NCBI GenBank assembly: GCA_027625915.1
Contig: JANTQA010000047.1
Span: 15,376,001-15,440,000, forward strand
Reading direction: 5' to 3'
DNA: 64,000 nucleotides
From: Anaeramoeba flamelloides
Taxonomy: Eukaryota > Metamonada > Anaeramoebidae
Made by a program: the position numbers and the translations under genes. Each line of letters opens with the position of its first letter. The first letter of the stretch is position 1. Below the pieces are notes generated by a model. It did no database searches and was not told the DNA's origin. It was given only the letters and a program-made list of their open reading frames with translations. This document shows, in pieces, positions 1 to 11,000 of this stretch.

Positions 1-811
1 TTTCTGAAATAAAAAAATATGAAAAAAAAAGAAAAAATATTTAGTTCTCAAAACACTAAAAAGACTGAATAATTCTCTTTATTCTAAAGAATTTAACATG
101 TAGTTGAGATATATTTTTTTTTCAAAAAACTAATCTGTTTAAGATCAAACTATTTTTATGAGAGTTCGTTATATATTAATTGATTTCATCTTGAATTTGA
201 ATTTCAATTTTGTTATAACACTAACAAAGAGAGAAGGGTTAAATTATAATTTCATACACCCCCACATACCAATTTTATATAAAGAACCATTTTTAACACA
301 TTTTTATTTGCAAAGAATCAAATTTTAAATATCAAAAACTAGCACTGGTGGTTTTTCAAAAAAAAAAAAAAAACTCACAAATCAGTCGTATTTATATAAA
401 TTAAAGAAAAAAACTAAAAAAACATTGCATAAATATAAAAGTAAAAGCTACTTTTTCTTAAATCTTGAAATTAGATTTTTCTTCCTTAAACAAAACCCAA
501 TCAGAGTTGAGTCCTATAGAATTTAACAAATAAAAAAACTATCAATACTTGTTTGTATCTTTTCGAATAAATGACTTTTGGCTTTATTGAAATTTGGAAT
601 TTGAAATCCCACTTGAATTTAAAAAACTCTTGTAAAACAACTTTTTGGATTTGGTCAAACAGCCTTAAAACTTTAAAACTCACACCTAAGAAAAGAAACA
701 GGTTAGAATTATTCTAAAAGTTATTCAAATCACTCTATTTCAAAAGTTTTTTATTAAAAAAATAAGCCAAATTCGAAACATCAATTTCATTTTTTCTTTT
801 TTTATAACCCA
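1..811. other. Gene-free AT-rich stretch
   Basis: Very AT-rich sequence with many A and T runs. I see no convincing coding segment. The short minus-strand open frame near 501-683 has no recognisable domain and looks like chance. The last 60 bases before 812 are T-rich and are presumably the 5' untranslated region and promoter of the COMM domain gene. Confidence 0.5.
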
Positions 812-1078
812 ATGTCACAAAAAAAAGACAAGGAGAAAGTTACCTACCCACATCTAGTTGATGTAAATTGGAGAGTTGATGTTGTTATTTCTTCTGGTGT
901 TCTTTCAAGAGTGCTTAAGCCAGTTATAATGATGCAAATGATCTTATCTGATGGCCAGGTAAAGCAATTTGAAGTAAGTGTTGACAAATTTCAAGAGATG
1001 AGATACAACGTTGCTAAAGTCATCTCAGAAATGCAGAATATTGAAAAAATGCCCGTTTTAAAGATCCTTGATCTCTAA
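812..1078 (+). CDS. Stand-alone COMM domain protein (COMMD6-sized)
   Basis: An 88-residue protein made almost wholly of a COMM domain. COMMD proteins form hetero-oligomeric rings in the Commander/CCC complex, which recycles membrane cargo from endosomes and also touches NF-kB and cullin regulation. Visible hallmarks are the LVDVNWRVDVVISS strand near residues 15-28 (the conserved Trp plus alternating hydrophobics), a central strand MMQMILSDG, and the terminal helix FQEMRYNVAKVISEMQNIEK that closes the domain. There is no N-terminal helical domain, so the length matches COMMD6 (about 85 residues) and not the roughly 200-residue members. ATG at 812 is the first start after a T-rich leader, and no splice acceptor is evident just upstream, so I read it as complete and intronless. 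Which COMMD paralogue it is cannot be decided by eye. Confidence 0.85.
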   Translation: MSQKKDKEKVTYPHLVDVNWRVDVVISSGVLSRVLKPVIMMQMILSDGQVKQFEVSVDKFQEMRYNVAKVISEMQNIEKMPVLKILDL

Positions 1079-1456
1079 ACCTTCTTTTTTGTTTTTTTCT
1101 TTTCTTTTTTTTAAATCTTTATCAAAAAACCGAATGAATAACCTTCGTTTTAAACTCTTTTTTTTTTCTTGTTTTTTTTTCCTTTTTTTTTATACACAAA
1201 AAAAAAGAAGTGGAATTAATCTTTTTTAAAGCAACAACACAACCTAGACAAAAAAAAAAAAATAATGTAAAACACTTACTACATCCAGTTTCGTTCCTTT
1301 GAAATTACTGTAGTGTTTGAAATAATAAGTCTCAAAAGAACAAAAATCCAACTAAAATTATCTAGAAGAAATTGAAAAAAACATTGAAGTGTGGATATTA
1401 TCTTTGAAATCTGAAAAAGGGGTTTAGGTATACATTGTTAATATATATATATTTAA

Positions 1457-2609
1457 GGGTCTGACCCCTTATCATGAATTTGCCTCTAAAAATGGTATTG
1501 TGAAATTGCACTTCGATTATTGACAAAATTCAAATATCAAAAAAAAAAAATCCAATGGGATATCTAATTGCAAAAAATTCGAATAAAATAATAAAGTGAG
1601 AGATTCATAATCTCTTGGGTTGAATAAATATAAAAAACAAATAAAAATTCAAAGTATTTTAGAAGGTGAAAAATTCAAATACTCTTATTTTCCAATTAAA
1701 AAATGAAATTTTTAGTTCACATTCCAAAATATTTTTCGAGTTTATAAGCTGAAGAAAATTCAAAGATCTTTACAACATCTTTTAGAAATGATATTTTTAG
1801 ACAATAACTTATCTCTTCTTTAGTTAACTCTAAGACAAAATTTTTACGCTTCTAATTTGATTGTAACAATAATAATTAATATTCATTATAGAACTTGAAA
1901 TAAAAATTTTCATTTATATTTATTGGAAAATAACAGTATAAAAAATGTTCACCAGAATTTAATCCTCAAAATTCAAATAATAAAAAAAATTCATCCAATA
2001 TCAATTTGATAAGATTCAATAAAAAAAAAATCAATTAACAAAAAATAATCTGACATAATCTAATTGGGAAAAAATTCAAATAAAAAAAAAGTTTAACAAA
2101 ATTCTCAATGATAAAAATTCAAAAACAAAAAAAAAAATTACTTGTCTCTTTATTTTAAATTTCCAAATATTCAAATTTCTTCAATTTGAAACAAATTGTT
2201 TTCTTTCCACACACAATCAATTTAATCCCATTCAATCGATTTTTTGTGATTATTTTGTCAACACCTAAATTCTTGACAAAGTAAGGATTTTGTAACGTTC
2301 TTGAGACAATAATAACTAATTTGAGAATAATTCAAAACGAAAAATAAAAAAAAAAAAAATCTCTAAATCCAAAAAAGCACCAAAGTGTGAAACTTTGAAA
2401 CAGACACAATACTGTTCAAAATTATGATTTCCCAACTATTTAAATTGGAAATTAGTTATCGATCTTTGGCACTTCACTCTAAAAATTTCGTAGTTTTTCA
2501 TTGTTGATATTTAAAAGATCAATCGTAAATTAAATGTTGATTAGTTTTTAATTGGCAGTAGGTACTCTTAAAAATTTCAAATATTTTTTTTCAAGTAATA
2601 ACTCAGCCC
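1457..2609. mobile_element. A1: TTAA-flanked non-autonomous element, longest copy
   Basis: It begins TTAA-GGGTCTGACC and ends CTCAGCCC-TTAA, so short inverted ends sit next to TTAA on both sides, as expected of piggyBac-like target duplication. Internal sequence is shared with 9516-10251, 27850-28343 and, inverted, 19597-19885; examples are the segments TCAATTTGAAACAAATTG and TTTGGCAC followed by a T/A-rich tract. F1 lies inside it. No open frame or transposase is seen. Confidence 0.65.
1682..1936. mobile_element. F1: 255 bp MITE, TA duplication
   Basis: The ends are TA-CTCTTATTTTCCAAT and ATTGGAAAATAACAG-TA, inverted and about 30 bp long with some mismatches. A second copy (F2) at 22468-22717 matches along its length. 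It is nested within element A1. Confidence 0.7.
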
Positions 2610-3050
2610 TTAAACAAAAACAGTTGCCGAGTTTGTGGATTAGGGTATATCCTTATTTCAGAATTATTCAAAGAATTTAGCAAGAGTTACTTTCTTTTGA
2701 TAAATAATAAATTTTGTTTTATATAAACTATTACATATTTTTTAATCATTATAAACTTATTTTTGGTATTTTTAATAAAAATAACTTTTTAGATAATATT
2801 ACTCAATGTAAAATTTAAATAATGGTATTTCTTGTTGGAAAGGAAAAAAAATAATATTTTTGAAAAAAAAAAAAATTAATAAAAAAAATTTTTTTTGAAA
2901 ATATTTTTTATTTTTAATTTAAAGAATAAAATGTTTAATAAATAAATAATTAATTCTATTTTTTTACCAAGTTTCTAAATTATAGTTTGAATTATTTTTT
3001 TTTTATGTGAAAAAAATTTTTTTATTTTCTGTTTTGAAGATAATTATTTA

Positions 3051-3733
3051 TAAACTCTGTTTCAGTCAAAGGGGCCCAAATTTTTTTTTCAAATATCAAT
3101 TATTTTATATAATTGACCTTTGAAGAACAAATAAAAAAAAAGTAGAATTATACGCATCAAAGAATTGTTGATATATGTCTGAAAGAAAACTAATTAATCA
3201 ATAAAATTTACTTATAAATTGAAAAACTCAAATTCTTATGTACCCATTGAGAAAAACAATAATGTTTGTTTTAAACCTCTACTGATATTTGAATAATAAA
3301 TATGAAACATTTTTCACTTCATTTTCCATACTTTTATTTTAGAAATCAAGTCATCAAACAAAATTTTATGGTATTTGTGGTCTCTATTTGAAAAAGGAAA
3401 TGGAAAAGAAGTGAAAATTATTCACATTTATTAAACAAATACCAGTATCAAAGATAGAATTCCAATAGAAATCAATATAATTTATCAAAAATCATTTCCA
3501 CAGTTTTGATAACCTTAGAATAACACATTTTTACCAAGTGACTATTGATCTTGGAATAAAAAAATTTTTGCAACTGAATTATGTTTTAAAATAAAAATTG
3601 AAAAAAAAAAAAAAATAATGTGAAAAAATGATTTCAATTTTGAAAATTTCCAAAATAAAAATTTTCATCTAATATCTATACAAACCTATTAAACACATGT
3701 ATTTTACTTTTACAACTGGGCCCCTTTGACTGA

Positions 3734-3744
<11 letters not shown>
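3051..3744. mobile_element. B1: 694 bp MITE with TA duplication, carries M1
   Basis: The left end TAAACTCTGTTTCAGTCAAA and the right end in reverse complement, TAAACTATTTTTCAGTCAAA, differ at two positions and continue with identical GGGGCCCA. TA lies on both sides (3049-3050 and 3745-3746). Three other copies lie at about 25055-25749, 32251-32793 and 53293-54025. M1 is nested inside. No open frame is present. Confidence 0.8.
3282..3445. mobile_element. M1: 164 bp hairpin MITE nested in B1
   Basis: Inverted ends CTGATATTTG and CAAATACCAG are flanked by TA. The same element sits at the same site in B2 (25287-25449), is missing from B3 and B4, and occurs alone in the NOMO intron at 58448-58613. 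Confidence 0.75.
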
Positions 3745-3767
<23 letters not shown>

Positions 3768-4760
3768 CTTAATCTATTGAAAATTTTATATTAGTTGTTA
3801 CAAAATGTAAACATTTTGGATAGTCATGTTATAATACAATTTAAAAAAAACCTTCTAGAGACAATTGATATATTTAAATTATACATTATAATGATCTTAT
3901 CTGTAAAAACTGAAAAAGGTAAAAAATTGATAAAAAAAAATAGATTTTTATAATATTAATGAAGAAGTAAAATTAAACTCTGGATACCGTTATAATTAAA
4001 TCCACCCATAAAGAAAATTAAAGTATAATATCTAATATTTCATAATTACTGATTAATGTAAATAATTTCAAACAGTTTAGGCTACTTAAAAATTCACTCA
4101 GATTTATTTCATTTAATTTGTTAAGAAATATTAATCAACCTTTACAAAAAAAAAGTACTCAAAAAGAAAAAGAAAAGAATAAAAAGTAAATTTACCTTGA
4201 TAAAAATTTAATATACTAAGTAATAATTTATTAATAAATAGAGGCCTTAATTATAATAAACTTGAAAGTAAAATTCAGAAAAGATGTGATAATCTTTAGT
4301 AGAAAAATTCAATATTTTGATTAAATTTGAAATTTTTTTAATATTAAACATATTTTTATCAATTTTTTTTTGTTTTTCTATTTTTTTTAACTAATTCACA
4401 ATATAAATAATATCAAATCATTTTTTTTTCAATTAAGAAGAACTCAATTATGAAACGATATCAATCATTTGAAAAATACAAATACTGATTAGTTTATGGT
4501 ACCTAATTATCTGATGATCAATTGATTTTTTTATGAATATAATTTAAACAAATATATCACCACTGTTTATACTTTTATGTGTTCAAAATTAGAGTTAAAT
4601 CATTATTGTGTTTATATTTAATATTTTGTATTTTTTGTTTTTTTACAAAGTTGTTTATAAATAATTACAAAGATTTCAATTAATTTGTTTTCCAAATCTA
4701 ATATTTCTTGAATAATTTATTTAATAAAAGTGTTTTAATACTTTTATTAAATTTGTATTC

Positions 4761-4768
<8 letters not shown>

Positions 4769-4812
<44 letters not shown>
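4769..4812. repeat. (TA)n microsatellite
   Basis: An uninterrupted TA dinucleotide run of about 44 bases. Shorter TA runs occur near 3750, 46436, 46931 and 52480. Confidence 0.95.
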
Positions 4813-4813
<1 letters not shown>

Positions 4814-5020
4814 TTTATCCTATTAACTATTAATGATTAAATATTCAAAAAGTGGATTTAAAAGTTATGGTTTTTTTTTTTATATATTATTCTTTTTTGT
4901 GATATGGTTTAAGAAATAAATTTTATGATGAATTTATATTCTTATTTAGTAAAATTAAAATCATTAATTTCAACAAAACTGTATTAATTTATTTATGATC
5001 TTAAATATTTTTTTTTAAAA

Positions 5021-5553
5021 TAAACCCCATTCCAAAAATTTTGACACACCCAAAATTAAAAATTGGCAAAAAGAAACCCAATTTATTATATTTTTCCGAA
5101 CCTAATATAAAAAAACATTTAAATTACCCAGTAGTAAGGTTTTAATAAGTAATCATGTTCATCCAAATAAAATAAAATAATATAAAACTCAAAAATAAAA
5201 ACCAGTGTTTGTCCAAAATAATGAAAAGAGATAAACAAAGAAATTATTGGTAAATTTGTTGAAATTTCACCAACAATTGTTGATCGAGCAAATGTTAAGA
5301 TACCAGCTACCAGATGTATGTTATTTTTCAATTTAACAAACTCAACACTAACGGTCTATCAACAATTGAAAAAAAAATTCAGATCTAACCAAACAGATTA
5401 GGTAACTGCAAAAAAGGAAATGAAAACAAAACAAAAAAGACAAAAAATGAAATAATTTGTAAAATCAAAATTCTTTCTAAATTGAATTTAAAGTGTGGTA
5501 TTGATGTTCTTTCCACTGTTTAAACTGTGCCAAAATTTTTGGAATATAGTTTA
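5021..5553. mobile_element. D1: 533 bp MITE
   Basis: The inverted ends are TAAACCCCATTCCAAAAATT on the left and, reverse complemented, TAAACTATATTCCAAAAATT on the right. Copies are at 33073-33608 (D2), 29430-29967 (D3) and, more diverged, 54928-55710 (D4). An internal landmark shared with D2 is CACCAACAATTGTTGATCGA. The TAAACY termini resemble those of family B. Confidence 0.75.
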
Positions 5554-8002
5554 TTATCTAAAAATTTCAATGTTCAATAAGAATAACTTCGAATTAAAAG
5601 AATACTTTTCCAATATAGGGTCATTTTTATATCTTTTAAATAATTTTTCTTCTTCTGAACTCTTTCTATTAGTAAATATATAACCCAAAAATAAAATGAA
5701 TTTTAATACCAATTGAATCCAAGTTTATTAAATCTGTTTGAAAATATATTGATAAAAATATTTCCAAAAAGTATCTCAAAAAATTTCAACATTTTTTTTT
5801 GAAGATAATAAGGTACAGCAAGTTGCTCTAAAAAATGTCGAATTTGATTAGGAAACAGACACAAATTTTTAATTCATAAAATATAATATCATAATTTTCC
5901 AATTACATTGGCATTTTTGTGCGAGTAAAAAGCCGAGAAAAACAATTACAGCCAGGAAAAAGAAAAAAAAAAATAATCACTGATTCAGAAATAAAATGAC
6001 ACCAAAAATTGATACCCAAAAATTTTCATAAATTCAATTCATGTAATACCAACAATTAAATTTAATCATAATGAAGAATCAATAAATGATTGGTAATAAT
6101 TTTCGATATTGAAATTGTTTTTTTTGAAGATTTAGTTTAATAAAAATATTTTAAAATTAATTTGTATTACCTTTTGGAAATTTATTTTGGTAAAAATTAT
6201 GGAAAATTACAAAAATTAATTCATTATATTTTTTTCTTAGATAAAAAATAAACTTATTAGAAAAGATTTATTATAATTAATTTCTTTTTACATTTATATA
6301 ATTCGGTTTTCATTTACTTTAGATCCTTCGTTCAATATTTTTTTCAAAATCTAAAATTTTAATTCGGAAACTTAGACGAATTTTTTCCCCAAATAATTTT
6401 AATTAATCTTTCGTAAATTCAAAAGTATCAAACTTCTAACACAATTTACAATTATACTTACTTTTTAAATTGATAAAAATGTTCTGATTTTAAAATCTAA
6501 GATCGAAATTTAATTTTCCTTTTATAAGATTTTTTGGTATTATTTTTAACATTTATAATTTTTTTTTTGATTTATACTTTAACCAAACGGCTTAAGATTG
6601 ATTTTAGATTATTTTGTAATACAACAATTTAAAAAGTTTATCGTTACTTCATTAAAATTTTCTATTTTTTTAATAAAATTGGAAAAAATTTTGGACATAT
6701 TACGAATATTCTCAATTGATCGAAAAATAGGATTTCAGTCTGTTTTTGGAAATTCATTGGTTGTTTGTTTGATATTAAACAGCAAAAATGAAAAAATAAA
6801 AACCAGAAAATCAACAACTAAAAGTTTGGTTTTGATTATTATTGTATGTTTAGGTATTGTTACCACTGTTCTGAAAAGTACTGATATTATTTTTGGTATC
6901 ACAATTGATGACATTATTACTATTGTTTGATTTTGTAAAAGCTTCGGAGGTGGATTATGAGTTGTTGTTAGTTATTTTTGTAGGTTCTAAGTTATTGTAA
7001 TTTTTGAAAATAATTAAAACAAAAAAGAAAAATTATCAATTATTTTGGACCATTAAAAACTATAAGGTATTAATAAAAATGTTGTCAACAACACACAAAA
7101 GATTTTTTTTATTGGCAAACACCAATCAGTCTCCGTACTTGATCTTGAATTCGATCCAAAAGAGAACTATTTTTTTTTAACTTTAATAAATAATTTTTTT
7201 TTTTTCTCTTATCGCTTTTCTTCACGAAATAGAATTTTAGTTATTATCACTTTTTTTTGATCAACAAGATAAAAAAAAAAGAAATCTTCACAAGCACACT
7301 CAACGAAAAGAAAAATTTCAACAACAAAAAAAATTCGTAGATCTCTAAAAGTACCCAGGCACTTTTGGTGTTTACAATTAAAAGACACTTTATTAATGAA
7401 GTATTCTTTATTCTAATAGAAATTAATTTTTTTGAAATTCCCGTCTTGAACGAGATCTTCATTTTGTGCCAAAAATTTTACAGCACTTGTATTTTTTTTG
7501 ACACTTATTTTGAAAAGTAAGTAATTTTGTTTCGGGGTGGATATTTCTTTCTCAAAAAAAAAATCCAAAGAATCTTTTCTTTATTTTTGAAAAGGAAAAA
7601 TTGAATAAAAGTTAATTTTTAGATTTTTGCTGATTAAATAACAACAATTTTTTTCTCTAAAAATTTAAATCACAACGAGCTTCTCTCTGAAAATTTGATT
7701 GTCCATTGTTGATTATTAAATAATAGACTTAAATATATGTCGATTGTGGAACAAATGAAAAATTTAAAAAATCTTTTTTGAATATCTCGTTAGATTATCA
7801 TGTAAAAAAAACAAATTTTCGTCCAACAAACATACTCATAGTTCTCTTAAACAATTTTCACTTTTCGAACTTATTTGGACTTCATTAGGCTAGGAAAGAG
7901 GGTAAAAGGTTTCTGTATTGCCTTCAATAATTAACAAAAGTCTGAAGATTGTTTATATCCGCAAGTTAAAATAGAAATCATTTTTTTTCAAAATACATTC
8001 TA

Positions 8003-11000
8003 ATGTCTGAGTATGTAATTGGTATTGATTTTGGAACTTCAAGAAGTGGGTTTGCGTATTCGTTTAAAGGTGATCCAAATCAAACGATTTACGGCAAGGA
8101 AGAATGGATAGATTACAAAACAAACACCTCCATTCTGATAAAGAAAAATAAAGCAGGAAGCTACAAAGACGGAGCACAACTAGAGGAAGTTGTACAGTTT
8201 GGGAACGAATCGCTGATTACTTATTGGGAACTTGTGAATACAAACAAAGGCGAGCTATATGAAGCCTTTGTCTTTTATAAAATGGCGTTATATACATCAA
8301 AAAATGTCACACGGGCGTTGTCGGGCCGGAAATTCCAGACTGTTGACGTAATAACGCTTTCTTTAAAACACTTAAAACACTTTTCCATTAGCCATATGAA
8401 AACAAAAATTACCCAAAAAATCTCTCTCAAAAAGATCCACTGGGTGGTCACAGTACCTGCTATTTGGTCTGAAAAAGCAAAGGTTATGATGAAAATTGCG
8501 TGTAAAAATGCAGGGTTTGTTCCAGACATCAACGACCCAAACCTTTCACTCATCCACGAGCCTGAAGCAGCTGCACTTGAAGGTTTCTATTCTTCAAATC
8601 CTGATGTTAAAAAAAGGATTTACAAAAATGGGAAAGTTTTAATACTTGACGCGGGTTCTGGAACAATAGATATCACAGTTTTAAAAATTGATTTTAAAAA
8701 CTCCAAAAAGAACAAAAAAAAGGTAGGTGTTATATTTTTTTTATTTTTTTTTTTTTTGAACAAAATTGGTTTTGGGTTTTTGATAACTATGTTTTTTATG
8801 TAAAAAAAAATGATTTAATAAATCTTTTCCATACAAATTGTGGCTGTCTCGGAAAGAAAAAGATTTTTGTGTTAATCGTTAGTACGTTAAAACAATCAAA
8901 AAAAAAAAAAATTATTAAAATAATTGTTTTTGTTTTTTGTTCTGGCTTATTTCAAACTTAAAGGATCTTTAAAATATTGACTAATTTTTATTTTTAACGA
9001 TCTTGAATTCTTATTTTTTATATATGTTAGTAATGGTTCATGTAAAGGCTTTGGCTATTTAATATTAAGAGCAAAATAATTGTGCTTTTTTTTATCAATA
9101 AAAAAAAAAAAAAAATTTATACTTTAAACTTGCACAAAATTAATATTTATGTCTTCGATCTATTTTACAACATTACCAACATTATGATCAAATCTTTTAT
9201 TTGAATGGTGAAAACGAAATGACATTATTATACATCCAATTTATTCAACTTGTTCAGATTTCTTACAGAACAAATAAAACTTGGAAGAAATGAAATGCTT
9301 AAATCAAACAATTTTCTTGCACAATTCCCGTGTTGTCAAGAAAATTGGTTAAAGCATTTCAATTCTACCAAAAGATCGTTTTAGAAATTTTCTTCATTAG
9401 ATCATTTCTGTAATTTGAACCGAAATTAGAGATAGTCAAAGCATCCTTTAAAAGTTCCATTCATTGAATTTTTTACAATTTTTCTGTAATCAAACGAAAG
9501 AAAATAAATGCTTAAGGTTCTAGCCACTTACCATGGGTTTGACCCGTACTCAAGGAGTGACTTGAAACCAAAAAATAGGATATTGTGAAATTGCACTTAT
9601 TTGATTGATTGAATACAAATCACAAATAAAATAATTTCAAAGGATTTGGTTGACAAAATTCAAATAATTAAAAAGGAAAATTCGATCAGGATCTCTGTGG
9701 CAAAAAAATTCAATCATCAAAAAAAAGTTTGAAAAGGTTACACCAATTCCAAAAAATTAAATTTTGAAAAAAAAAGCCTATTGATTTCTCATTTTCTATT
9801 TCCAAATGGTTAAATTTCTTTAATTTAAAACAAATTGCTTTCTTGAATTTCGCAATCAATTTAATTCGGTTTAATCTGATTTGCAATTATTTTGTAACCC
9901 TCTAAATTTGAAAAATTAAGGATTATGTAACATTCTTTCATAAAAAAATAACTCATTTGAAAAAAATCAATAAAAAATCATCACAATCTAAAAAACCGCC
10001 CAAGAGAGAAACTTCTAAAATCAACAGAGTTATTATCAAAATTACAATTCTCAACCATTCAGAATGAAAATTGAGTGTCGCTATTTGTCCCTTTTTTCTA
10101 AAAATTTCCACATTTTTGATGGTTGATTTTTGGAGATCAATCACACTTCACTTGTTGGTTAGTTTTTGATTGGCATTAGGTGCTCTTAAAAATTATAAAA
10201 ATCTTTTTTTTTCATTCCAAAAAATTATTTTTCACTGAAATTACTCGGCACTTAAATCAAATAATTTTCTTACATCTTCTTGTAAAAACAATTTGATAAA
10301 GCATTTATTTCTAAAAGATCTTTTTAAAATTTTCTTTATGAGATCCTATCTATAATCATTCCAATGAGAGCTCTCAAAACGCCCTTTAAAAGTGCAATTC
10401 ATTGAATTTTTTTAAAATTTTTATGTCATCACACAAAAGAAATTATTTTTTAACATTTATTTTCTTTCATCATGTTGAAAGAAATTATTTGCTTCCAGCA
10501 TTTGATTCCTTTCAAGTTATGATTTGTTATGTAAGAAATCTGAACAAGTCGAATAAATTGGATGTAGGATTTTCAAGGATTATATAATGATCTAAATTAA
10601 AACAACCAAAATAATCAGAATATTAACAAATATAAATTATTAGAAAAATATTGAAAAACAGAAAAATACATTAAAAGTTCTAATGATTTTTAATGACAAT
10701 AAATCTTAAAAATAAATAATGGAATAAAACAGATCTCAAGAAAAGAAAAATATTGATTTGAAAAAGTAAAACAAAAACATTTATTACCATAAGTGTGAAA
10801 TGCTATTTGTGTTATGTTAACAATAAAACAATTCATACACCTTCCCTGAAAAAAAAACAATTTTTTATTACCACTTTAAATAACATTTTAACAATAATTA
10901 TATTTCAAAAAAGTATATGGTATGTATAAAACTGTTGATTACACAAGGACAAACTTTTTAGATATTGAATCTATGTACAGATAAATTTTTTTTTTTGAAG

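Larger units (their letters stand above)
1079..8002. other. 7 kb intergenic region filled with MITEs
   Basis: No gene recognised. It holds elements A1 (with F1 inside), B1 (with M1 inside) and D1, a TA dinucleotide run at 4769-4812, and AT-rich filler. A 110-residue open frame at 6598-6930 lacks an ATG and any recognisable motif, so it was not called. From about 7000 to 8002 I see only A/T-rich sequence leading into the Hsp70-like gene. Confidence 0.5.

Noticed and set aside
6598-6930. 110-residue open frame
   Set aside because: No ATG, no recognisable domain, composition as expected for translated AT-rich DNA.
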